Source: CAZHOV01 sp964534315
GTDB lineage: Bacteria > Bacteroidota > Bacteroidia > Chitinophagales > Saprospiraceae
Direction of reading: 5' to 3'
Assembly: GCA_964534315.1 (NCBI GenBank)
Contig: CAZHOV010000239.1
Location: forward strand, 1-6,093
Length of the DNA: 6,093 nt
The notes beneath the pieces were generated by a model that was not told the origin of the DNA, searched no databases, and saw only the letters and a program-made list of their open reading frames with translations. Below, one piece after another: positions 1-5,105 of this stretch (its first letter is position 1; each line of letters opens with the position of its first letter). A program made the position numbers and the translations under genes.

Positions 1-43
1 TTTTTTTCAAAGTTCGCTTTTTTTCTCCATTTTTGCACAATCT

Positions 44-83
44 GCCGTTATACCGCTGCACCGTCGCACCGTCGCACCGTTAA
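44..83. repeat. Degenerate octamer tandem array in the leader of the first gene
   Basis: Five consecutive 8-bp units can be read: gccgttat, accgctgc, accgtcgc, accgtcgc, accgttaa. Two are identical and the outer ones have diverged. The array ends 62 bp before the start codon at 146. The rest of positions 1-145 is T-rich (T runs at 1-7, 18-24 and 105-110). A TATCTTTA at 113-120 resembles the Bacteroidota -7 element TAnnTTTG, but there is no matching TTTG at the usual distance upstream, so I do not call a promoter. The end of an upstream gene may lie just outside the window. The unit length matches the array at 6025-6093, although the unit sequence differs. Confidence 0.7.
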
Positions 84-145
84 ACCATCCTAACGTTTCC
101 TCTGTTTTTTATTATCTTTACCCCTCATAAAAAATACTACCTAAA

Positions 146-1345
146 ATGATCACTATAGGACTGATTAAGGAAGGCAAGATCCCGCCGGATTCGCGCGTTC
201 CGCTAACCCCGAAACAATGTGCTTTTATCCAACAAAACTACCCCGTAAAAATACTCGTGGAACCTTCTGCTTCCCGCTGCTATACCAATGAAGAATATAC
301 CAACGAAGGGATCGAACTGGCTGAAAACCTCTCCAAATGCACCCACCTCTTCGGAGTTAAAGAAGTGCCGGTCGACCAACTTATCCCCGATAAGACCTAC
401 TTCATGTTCTCTCATACCATCAAAAAACAATCTTACAATAGAAAACTTCTCCAAACCATCCTCAAAAAAAATATACGGCTCGTCGATTATGAAGTGCTGA
501 CCGACGATTTGGGTCGCCGACTCATCGCCTTCGGCTTCTTTGCCGGTATCGTCGGCGCTCATAATGCCATCTATACCTATGGGAACCGCACCGGCCTGTA
601 TGTTTTGAAGCGAATGAAAGACTGCTACGATTATGCGGAAGCGCTCTCCATCTATAAAGAACTCAACTTGCCTCCCATGAAAGTAGTTGTCACCGGTAAC
701 GGCCGGGTGGCGACAGGAGCAGTGAAAGTGCTGCAAGACATGAATTTCCGCAAAGCAGCACCCGACGAATTCCTGAAAAAAACGTTCGATGAACCTGCCT
801 ACACTCAATTGGCCTGCATCGACTATGCCCGCCGCAAAGACCAAAAAGGATTCGAAAAGGAACATTTTTATCAACATCCCGAATTGTACGAAAGTATTTT
901 TAAACCCTATACTAAAGTCACGGATGTTATGATCAACGGCATCTATTGGGACAATCGGGCGCCGGTATTTTTCACCAAAGACGAAATGAAGAGCATCGAC
1001 TTCCATATCAAAGTGATCGCCGATGTTACCTGCGATATCGCCCCGATCTCCTCTATTCCCTCCACCCTACGCGCCTCCACCATCGCCGAACCGGTGTTTG
1101 GCTATAACCCCCACACCGAAAAGGAAGCAACGCCTTTCCAAGATCATGTTATCGATATGATGACCGTCGACAATCTACCCAACGAACTGCCTAGAGATGC
1201 CTCGAAAGCCTTTGGTGATCAGTTTATTAAAAATGTTCTGGAACCGTTATTAAAGGAAAAACATCCCGTCATCGAACGGGCTACCGTCGCAGAGGATGGA
1301 AATCTGGGGAAACATTTTAAATACCTGGAAGATTATGTTGAATAA
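146..1345 (+). CDS. LYS1/alanine-dehydrogenase-like NAD(P)-dependent oxidoreductase (saccharopine dehydrogenase family)
   Basis: A 399-residue soluble protein of the alanine dehydrogenase / pyridine nucleotide transhydrogenase / LYS1 superfamily. These enzymes oxidise or form amino acids with NAD(P)H; LYS1 interconverts saccharopine with lysine plus 2-oxoglutarate. The N-terminal catalytic domain shows SRVPLTP (residues 16-22), a GVKEVP segment with Lys72, and MFSHT with His90. This Lys/His pair is spaced much like the catalytic pair I recall from yeast LYS1. The nucleotide-binding loop VVTGNGRVATG (181-191) gives the GxGxxxxG pattern. The C-terminal part has DVTCDIAPISSIPST (293-307) and DNLPNELPRDAS (342-353), the latter resembling the LYS1 'DHLPSLLPREAS' region. 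The length is slightly above the usual 370. ATG 146 begins directly with the conserved first beta strand (ITIGLIKEG), so it is a convincing start. Superfamily membership is confident; the exact substrate is inferred and could instead be alanine or an opine. Confidence 0.88.
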   Translation: MITIGLIKEGKIPPDSRVPLTPKQCAFIQQNYPVKILVEPSASRCYTNEEYTNEGIELAENLSKCTHLFGVKEVPVDQLIPDKTYFMFSHTIKKQSYNRKLLQTILKKNIRLVDYEVLTDDLGRRLIAFGFFAGIVGAHNAIYTYGNRTGLYVLKRMKDCYDYAEALSIYKELNLPPMKVVVTGNGRVATGAVKVLQDMNFRKAAPDEFLKKTFDEPAYTQLACIDYARRKDQKGFEKEHFYQHPELYESIFKPYTKVTDVMINGIYWDNRAPVFFTKDEMKSIDFHIKVIADVTCDIAPISSIPSTLRASTIAEPVFGYNPHTEKEATPFQDHVIDMMTVDNLPNELPRDASKAFGDQFIKNVLEPLLKEKHPVIERATVAEDGNLGKHFKYLEDYVE

Positions 1346-1346
1346 T

Positions 1347-1381
1347 GTGAACAGGGAACAGAAAACAGTGAACAGGAAAAA
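1347..1381. repeat. Degenerate heptamer tandem array between two convergent genes
   Basis: The units gtgaaca, gggaaca, gaaaaca, gtgaaca and the partial ggaaaaa follow one another without gaps, starting one base after the stop codon at 1343-1345. They fill nearly all of the 41-bp gap before the purC stop codon, which reads from the other strand. No stem-loop with a T tract is visible, so transcription termination between these convergent genes is not explained by a classical intrinsic terminator. Confidence 0.65.
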
Positions 1382-1386
1382 TCCAT

Positions 1387-2334
1387 TTATTTCAACCAAG
1401 CCTCAATATTCCTCTTTATCCTGTCAACAGGATTAATATCTTCAACTTTCTGAAAGGATTGTCCCGTTACAATTTCGTACAACTCGATATACCGCTTGGA
1501 TACTTCTTCGATAAACGAATCGGGCATCATGGGCATTAGCTGGTCTTCTAACCCCTGGAAGCCGTGGTCCATCAGCCACTCTCTGACAAATTCTTTGGAA
1601 AGCTGCTTCTGAGGCTGCCCCTGAGCCTGACGCTCCTCATACCCCTCCAAATAAAAATAGCGGGAACTGTCGGGCGTATGGATTTCATCAATCAGATAGA
1701 TTTTCTCACCTTTTTTGCCAAATTCATATTTGGTATCTACCAGGATTAAACCTTGCTTGGCAGCCATTTCAGTACCTCTTTTGAATAAAGCATGGGTATA
1801 TTCTTCTAGTTGCTGGTATTCGGAGGCAGTCACGATTTCCCTTTTGATAATTTCTTCTTTGGAGATATCCTCATCATGTCCCTCCTCTGCTTTGGTGGCC
1901 GGCGTGATGATGGGTTCTTCAAACCGGTCGTGTTCGTTCAGTCCTTCCGGCAAAGGGACACCACAGAGTTCCCGCTTTCCCGATTTGTAGGTCCGCCAGG
2001 CATGACCCGTCAGGTACCCTCTTATGACCATTTCAATTTTGATGGGTTCGCAGGCAATGCCTATGGTAACATTAGGGTCGGGGACGGCTTCCACCCAGTT
2101 GGGCAAGATATCTTTGGTCGATTCAAGAAAATAGGCAGCAAGCTGATTGAGCACCTGCCCCTTGAATGGAATAGGACGAGGGAGAATGTGATCAAAGGCG
2201 GAAATGCGATCGGTGGCAATGGCAATGAGCTGGTCTCCGACATAGTAAACATCGCGAACTTTACCTCTGTAAAAGTCCGTTTGCGCGTCAAAATGGAAGT
2301 TCGTTTCCTGAATGCTTATTCTTTCTATTGGCAT
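1387..2334 (-). CDS. purC: Phosphoribosylaminoimidazole-succinocarboxamide synthase (SAICAR synthetase)
   Basis: A cytoplasmic enzyme of de novo purine synthesis that joins CAIR and aspartate with ATP to form SAICAR. The 315-residue product carries the family hallmarks in order: the ATP-binding N-terminal strand-loop YRGKVRDVY (22-30), DRISAFD (42-48), EMVIRGYLTGHAW (101-113), the substrate loop ITPATKAEEGHDEDIS (143-158), LVDTKYEFG (198-206), LIDEIHTPDSSRY (214-226), and SKEFVREWL (246-254). It is the long form (about 300 residues, like yeast ADE1) rather than the roughly 240-residue form of E. coli; the long form is usual in Bacteroidota. The start at 2334 gives a compact N-terminus (MPIERISIQET) shortly before the first domain. 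The gene stands alone here, convergent with the dehydrogenase and divergent from the lipoprotein gene. I see no PurR-type operator or purine riboswitch in its 5' region. All key motifs are intact. Confidence 0.97.
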   Translation of the reverse strand: MPIERISIQETNFHFDAQTDFYRGKVRDVYYVGDQLIAIATDRISAFDHILPRPIPFKGQVLNQLAAYFLESTKDILPNWVEAVPDPNVTIGIACEPIKIEMVIRGYLTGHAWRTYKSGKRELCGVPLPEGLNEHDRFEEPIITPATKAEEGHDEDISKEEIIKREIVTASEYQQLEEYTHALFKRGTEMAAKQGLILVDTKYEFGKKGEKIYLIDEIHTPDSSRYFYLEGYEERQAQGQPQKQLSKEFVREWLMDHGFQGLEDQLMPMMPDSFIEEVSKRYIELYEIVTGQSFQKVEDINPVDRIKRNIEAWLK

Positions 2335-2437
2335 GTACTATATTTGATTTTGATATTTGTCTAAAAATTTTGCAAGATTTTGGGTAAATATAGTTCTTTA
2401 ACGTTTAACAATAATTTTTTACTAAAACAAATAGACA
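2335..2437. promoter_or_regulatory. Divergent A/T-rich promoter region between purC and the lipoprotein gene
   Basis: This 103-bp spacer separates two divergent start codons, so it should hold promoters for both. Candidates for Bacteroidota-type elements (TTTG ... TAnnTTTG) are only partial. Rightward, TTTG at 2369-2372 lies 18 bp before TAGTTCTT at 2391-2398. A perfect TATATTTG sits at 2339-2346 but without a partner at the right distance. Leftward, the minus strand reads TATATTTA (2392-2385), also with a poorly spaced upstream TTG. A direct repeat TTTAACG/TTTAACA lies at 2398-2411. The assignment of exact elements is weak; the presence of promoters is inferred mainly from gene arrangement. 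Confidence 0.35.
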
Positions 2438-3352
2438 ATGAAAAATCTAACTTTATTCAGTGTATTAATGACACTTCTATTTCTCAGCTGTTCCGGACCT
2501 CAGCCCCTTACCTTTAATCCGGGATGGGAAGACGATGACACGTTTTCGTACAAACAAACACAAGAGACCGAAACAGATGTCAGCGTTATGGGCCAGCAGC
2601 AAAAGACCATCCAGATGCAGGTGATGGATTACGAGTACCAGGTGCAAGATAAAAAAGAAGATGGTAGCACCGATTTGGATGTTGTAATCAAAGGATTAAA
2701 AGTGGAAACCTCTTCCCCCATGTTTAGCATGCAATACGATTCTGAAAATGCAGATGGCAGCGGCCAATTTGATCAGCTATATGGCCCCATGGTCGATCAT
2801 AAATTTGATTTGATGGTTGATAAAAATGGCAAAGTTACCACCTTCTCAGGGGCTAGCGAAATGTTCGAAAACATCAAAGAAAATGCCAATATGCCCAATA
2901 TGGAACAAATCATGGGCTCGCTGGAAACCCAGTTTGGTGATGAGACGCTAAAAGAGAATTTTGCTTCCTTCTCAAAATTCTTACCGCCAAATCCCGTTAA
3001 AGTAGGAGAAACCTGGACAACTAACGACACGATGTCGGCGTCTATGGGGTTTATTTCCAATAATACCTATACCCTCAAAAAACGCAGCGGCGGCAAAGCC
3101 ATTATCGAAATGACCGGCGAGGTTGCCTCCATCCCCACAGACGAACCAGTAGAAATGATGGGCATGAAAATCACCTACAACCTCAAAGGCACCCAATCCG
3201 GCACCATCGAAGTTGATGAAAAAACCGGCTACACCCTGAAAAGCGTCATCGGTCAAAAAATGGGCGGAACCATGCTACTCAATATGCCCAACATGGGCGA
3301 AATGGAAGCCGCCATGGAACTGGTGTCGAAAACAACGACGGAAAAGCAGTGA
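2438..3352 (+). CDS. DUF6263-like lipoprotein of unknown function
   Basis: A 304-residue predicted lipoprotein. Residues 1-18 form a short signal peptide with a hydrophobic core (LTLFSVLMTLLFLSC), and Cys18 is the likely lipidated residue, although Phe rather than Leu at -3 makes the lipobox slightly atypical. The mature part is mostly alternating beta-strand sequence: FSYKQTQETETDVSVMGQQ (36-54), then a Met/Asn-rich middle (141-160, e.g. NMPNMEQIMG). It continues with FLPPNPVKVGETWT (181-194) and a C-terminal GTQSGTIEVDEKTGYTLKS (251-269). The 'FLPPxPVKVGxxW' and 'GxxxxDxxTGxxL' pattern fits, as I recall it, the DUF6263 proteins common in Bacteroidota, whose function is not established. The start is supported by the signal peptide and an A-rich leader; no Shine-Dalgarno is seen. 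The gene appears monocistronic, since a 509-bp non-coding stretch follows. It is probably anchored in the envelope; any role is unknown. Confidence 0.85.
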   Translation: MKNLTLFSVLMTLLFLSCSGPQPLTFNPGWEDDDTFSYKQTQETETDVSVMGQQQKTIQMQVMDYEYQVQDKKEDGSTDLDVVIKGLKVETSSPMFSMQYDSENADGSGQFDQLYGPMVDHKFDLMVDKNGKVTTFSGASEMFENIKENANMPNMEQIMGSLETQFGDETLKENFASFSKFLPPNPVKVGETWTTNDTMSASMGFISNNTYTLKKRSGGKAIIEMTGEVASIPTDEPVEMMGMKITYNLKGTQSGTIEVDEKTGYTLKSVIGQKMGGTMLLNMPNMGEMEAAMELVSKTTTEKQ

Positions 3353-3354
3353 GG

Positions 3355-3431
3355 AATGTGCAATGAGTAATGTGCAATGAGTAATGAGTAATGAGTAATG
3401 AGTAATGAGTAATGTGCAATAAAGAATGAAG
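3355..3431. repeat. Eleven-unit heptamer tandem array (AATGAGT/AATGTGC)
   Basis: Eleven adjoining 7-bp units start 2 bp after the stop codon of the lipoprotein gene. In order they are AATGTGC, AATGAGT, AATGTGC, AATGAGT five times, AATGTGC, AATAAAG, AATGAAG. The five identical central units suggest recent slippage. Three units equal 21 bp, so an open frame on the minus strand reads a spurious heptapeptide repeat of His-Tyr-Ser-Leu-Leu-Ile-Thr type; it is not a gene. The array opens the 509-bp gene-free stretch 3353-3861. A related array in opposite orientation closes the repeat-rich part of that stretch at 3773-3812. Confidence 0.9.
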
Positions 3432-3432
3432 G

Positions 3433-3456
3433 GCCCCACCAGCTAAAGCTAGGTCC
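3433..3456 (+). repeat. REP-like imperfect hairpin
   Basis: The arms ACCAGCT (3438-3444) and AGCT-a-GGT (3447-3454, one bulged A) pair around a 2-nt loop. The left flank GCCCCACC (3433-3440) is identical to the start of the right-hand REP of the downstream doublet (3621-3628), and both have an AAA-containing centre followed by GGT. I read this as a third, diverged member of the same repeat family in the same orientation as the 3619-3648 copy. It could also be an unrelated short palindrome. Confidence 0.45.
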
Positions 3457-3485
3457 AAAATGAAAACTACCTGGCAAGAACACAA

Positions 3486-3648
3486 TTATCAACCCACCAT
3501 TTTAATGGTGGGGCAAACCAAATGATCCCTAAACGTAAACGTTCGCCTGGCTATTCAGGTTGGGACGAGTACGTCCGAACGAGCAGGAGAAAAGGTTGAG
3601 AACATAAGGAGGAGGCTGTTGCCCCACCTTAAAACGGTGGATTGATAA
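3486..3648. mobile_element. REPIN/MITE-like element: inverted REP doublet with structured core
   Basis: Two near-identical repeats face each other. The left one (3486-3516) and the reverse complement of the right one (3619-3648) share the pattern TTATCAAyCCACCrTTTTAA followed by (t)GGTGGGGCAA, with 2 mismatches and one 1-bp gap. Each repeat is itself a hairpin: the left has 9-bp arms (3493-3501 with 3504-3512) around TT; the right pairs CCACC (3624-3628) with GGTGG (3636-3640). About 100 bp lies between them. This architecture matches REP doublets (REPINs), which in other bacteria are non-autonomous and mobilised by a RAYT (REP-associated tyrosine transposase). No transposase gene and no target-site duplication are visible here. 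The mobile interpretation is inference; the inverted palindromic repeats are directly seen. Confidence 0.65.
3540..3581. other. Potential three-way-junction fold in the core of the REP doublet
   Basis: An outer stem CGTTC (3540-3544) with GAACG (3577-3581) encloses two hairpins. One is CCTG (3546-3549) with CAGG (3556-3559). The other is GGACG (3563-3567) with CGTCC (3572-3576) around the loop AGTA. The last arm abuts the outer stem, allowing coaxial stacking. Together with the flanking REPs this could form a larger cruciform or a folded RNA. Stems are short (4-5 bp), so chance cannot be excluded without comparing other copies. Confidence 0.35.
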
Positions 3649-3718
3649 GAGGTTTGACAAGTAAGTAATGAGAAATCATAAAGATTGATTTCCAGAGCTT
3701 CACAAAAAAAGTAGATAT

Positions 3719-3775
3719 AAGAATTAGTTAATGGCTGAAAAAATCTTCGATTTTTTCAGCCATTAACTAATTCTT
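3719..3775. repeat. Perfect 27-bp inverted repeat with 3-nt loop
   Basis: Arms 3719-3745 and 3749-3775 are exact reverse complements separated only by TTC. The inner part reads GGCTGAAAAAATC before the loop and GATTTTTTCAGCC after it; the outer part contains AATTAGTT and AATGGCT, which are heptamer-array-like units. It lies 87 bp upstream of the sigma-factor start and could act as a bidirectional terminator or RNA-stabilising hairpin, since it insulates the sigma gene from upstream reading. However, the T run is inside the stem rather than after it, so it is not a textbook intrinsic terminator. It may instead be an inverted duplication of the adjacent array. Confidence 0.85.
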
Positions 3776-3812
3776 CATTGCACATTGCACATTGCTAATT
3801 GCTAATTGCCAA
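3773..3812. repeat. Heptamer tandem array, opposite orientation to the 3355-3431 array
   Basis: On the plus strand the units are CTTCATT, GCACATT, GCACATT, GCTAATT, GCTAATT, then a partial GCCAAT. On the minus strand these read AATTAGC, AATTAGC, AATGTGC, AATGTGC, AATGAAG and run into the 27-bp hairpin, whose arm continues with AATTAGTT and AATGGCT. AATGTGC and AATGAAG are units shared with the array at 3355-3431, in inverted orientation. About 50 bp of unremarkable sequence then leads to the sigma-factor start. Confidence 0.8.
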
Positions 3813-3861
3813 TACAACCATTTAGAGAAATAACGTCTCCTTAATTTACGATTAGCTACCT

Positions 3862-4392
3862 ATGGCATCTAAAACCACAATGACGGAAAGCGAATTAATT
3901 CAGGCTTGCTTGAAGGAAGACCGATTGGCCCAAAAGGGCCTGTATGATCGGTATAAAAAAGCAATGTATACCCTGGCTTATCGTATAACCGGTGATTTTG
4001 AGCTGGCCAATGACGTTTTGCAAAATGCATTCGTGCAAGTGTTTCGGGGGCTGAAGAAATTTAGGGGCGACTCGACCCTGGGTGCCTGGATCAAGACGAT
4101 CGTGGTCAGAGCTGCTATCAAAGAAGTGAAAAATAAAGTCTTTTTTGAACCAATTGAGCATATTGGAGATCATAATTATATAGACTGGGGGCATTATCTG
4201 GAAGCCGAGTACCTTGAAAAAGCGATCAAAAGCCTTCCGGAAGGTTACCGTACAGTTTTTGTGCTAATCGAAGTGGAAGGCTATTCCCATAAAGAAGTGG
4301 CCGACCTGCTAGGTATCTCGGTAGGCACCTCTAAATCACAACTTTTTCACGCTAAAAAAAAGCTGAAAAAATTATTGAAAACCCTAAAATAG
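3862..4392 (+). CDS. RNA polymerase sigma factor, ECF (sigma-70 group 4) family
   Basis: A 176-residue cytoplasmic sigma factor that redirects RNA polymerase to a specific promoter set. Region 2 spans about residues 24-88: LYDRYKKAMYTLAYRITGD (27-45), then the DVLQNAFVQVFRGLKKF segment (51-67) that corresponds to the -10-recognising helix, and TLGAWIKTIVVRAA (72-85). Region 4 spans about 118-172: AIKSLPEGYRTVFVLIEVEGYSHKEVADLLGIS followed by the DNA-reading helix VGTSKSQLFHAKKKL, in the standard helix-turn-helix order. There is no region 1 or 3, as expected of ECF factors. ATG 3862 gives MASKTTMTESELIQ; the in-frame ATG at 3880 is an equally plausible start, since neither has a Shine-Dalgarno. 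The membrane protein encoded 47 bp downstream is its likely anti-sigma factor. Target promoters are unknown; no convincing autoregulatory promoter is seen upstream. Confidence 0.93.
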   Translation: MASKTTMTESELIQACLKEDRLAQKGLYDRYKKAMYTLAYRITGDFELANDVLQNAFVQVFRGLKKFRGDSTLGAWIKTIVVRAAIKEVKNKVFFEPIEHIGDHNYIDWGHYLEAEYLEKAIKSLPEGYRTVFVLIEVEGYSHKEVADLLGISVGTSKSQLFHAKKKLKKLLKTLK

Positions 4393-4439
4393 CGTAAAGC
4401 TGAATTGTCACATAAGAAAAATCTAAAAAACAGGAAGTA

Positions 4440-5015
4440 ATGGATTTGAAGAAGCAACTTCCAACATATGAACCGCCAGAAAAGATCTGGGAAAATATTG
4501 AAGCTTCCCTGGATCAGCCGGCCTCTCTGCACGAAGTGATCGGAGAGCTACCCGAGTATTCTCCTCCCGAAGATCTTTGGAATGATATTCAACTGGAGTT
4601 GATCATCAATCATCAGCCCCGTTCAAGGAGCATATTTGCCTGGAGAGCAGTAGCAGCGGTTTTACTTGTAGGAGTTGCTATCTGTCTCAGTTGGTGGCTG
4701 TGGTTTCATGACGATGCTACCATAAAATACACCTATTCAGAAGAAGTCATTGAAGAATTACACTTACAAGAATTTGCAGAAACCGACGCTGAATCTTTTC
4801 AACTGGTTCACCAATGGTGCGAACAACATCCCTGGCTTTGCAATACCCATGAGTTCAGGGTGTTGAAACAAGAGCTGGAAGACCTAAAAACCGCTAAAAC
4901 CAAATTGATGAAAGCTATGGGCAACTACTCGGATGATCCTGACCTGCTCACACTGCTGAGCAGAATCGAACGGGAACGATCAGAAGTATTGAAACAGATT
5001 GTCGAGCTCATGTAA
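4440..5015 (+). CDS. Single-pass membrane protein, probable anti-sigma factor with duplicated N-terminal motif
   Basis: A 191-residue protein with three parts. The cytoplasmic N-terminus has two copies of LPxYxPPExxWxxIxxxL, at residues 7-24 and 37-54, exactly 30 residues apart. One transmembrane helix follows at about 68-89 (AVAAVLLVGVAICLSWWLWF). The outer part contains two cysteines, Cys127 and Cys134, in QWCEQHPWLCN, and a long charged helix likely to form a coiled coil (about 138-190). No catalytic motif is seen, and there is no zinc-binding HxxxCxxC of classical ZAS anti-sigma factors. Its place directly behind an ECF sigma gene (47-bp gap), with topology that puts the repeats in the cytoplasm, supports an anti-sigma role in which the tryptophan-containing motifs contact the sigma factor. 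This is inference from context. AGGAAG at 4432-4437 is only 2 bp from ATG, so it is probably not a functional Shine-Dalgarno. Confidence 0.75.
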   Translation: MDLKKQLPTYEPPEKIWENIEASLDQPASLHEVIGELPEYSPPEDLWNDIQLELIINHQPRSRSIFAWRAVAAVLLVGVAICLSWWLWFHDDATIKYTYSEEVIEELHLQEFAETDAESFQLVHQWCEQHPWLCNTHEFRVLKQELEDLKTAKTKLMKAMGNYSDDPDLLTLLSRIERERSEVLKQIVELM

Positions 5016-5034
5016 GCTAATTGGTAAAAAACCC

Positions 5035-5064
5035 TGTAACGCCTATTCGGCTATAATGGAGCCG
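5035..5064 (+). promoter_or_regulatory. Possible ECF-type -35 (TGTAAC) and small hairpin before the exported-protein gene
   Basis: In the 90-bp gap behind the membrane-protein gene, TGTAAC (5035-5040) carries the AAC core common in ECF -35 elements. CGGCT (5048-5052) pairs with AGCCG (5060-5064) around a 7-nt loop, and TATAAT occurs at 5052-5057. None of these has the spacing of a standard promoter: a CGTC-type -10 about 16 bp after TGTAAC is missing. The next gene may therefore simply be cotranscribed with the sigma and membrane-protein genes. Confidence 0.2.
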
Positions 5065-5105
5065 CCCCTGGTAGTTTGCTGCTCCAAATTTAAACGATCA
5101 ATATC

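Noticed and set aside
9..24. Mini hairpin AAAG-TTCG-CTTT followed by T residues as a terminator of an upstream gene
   Set aside because: The stem is only 4 bp and mostly A-T, too weak to call, and no upstream gene end is visible.
203..1006. Long open frame of 267 codons on the minus strand inside the dehydrogenase gene
   Set aside because: It is antisense to a gene with clear family motifs along its full length, and its translation shows no recognisable domain; it is a shadow frame.
1810..2364. Open frame of 184 codons on the plus strand across purC
   Set aside because: It is antisense to purC, whose catalytic motifs are all intact, and has no recognisable protein features.
3355..3431. CRISPR array
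   Set aside because: Units of 7 bp are contiguous without spacers, far shorter than CRISPR repeats, and no cas gene is present. The same holds for the arrays at 44-83, 1347-1381, 3773-3812 and 6025-6093.
3253..3492. Minus-strand open frame with a His-Tyr-Ser-Leu-Leu-Ile-Thr repeat
   Set aside because: The repeat is simply the heptamer array read as protein (three 7-bp units equal seven codons). The rest overlaps the lipoprotein gene and a REP-like hairpin.
3606..3612. Strong Shine-Dalgarno-like AAGGAGG
   Set aside because: No start codon with a meaningful open frame follows at suitable distance; the right-hand REP begins 6 bp later.
3842..3849. Bacteroidota -7-like TAATTTAC before the sigma gene
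   Set aside because: Two consensus positions mismatch and the only upstream candidate (TTTA at 3821) has poor sequence and 17-bp spacing; not strong enough to annotate.
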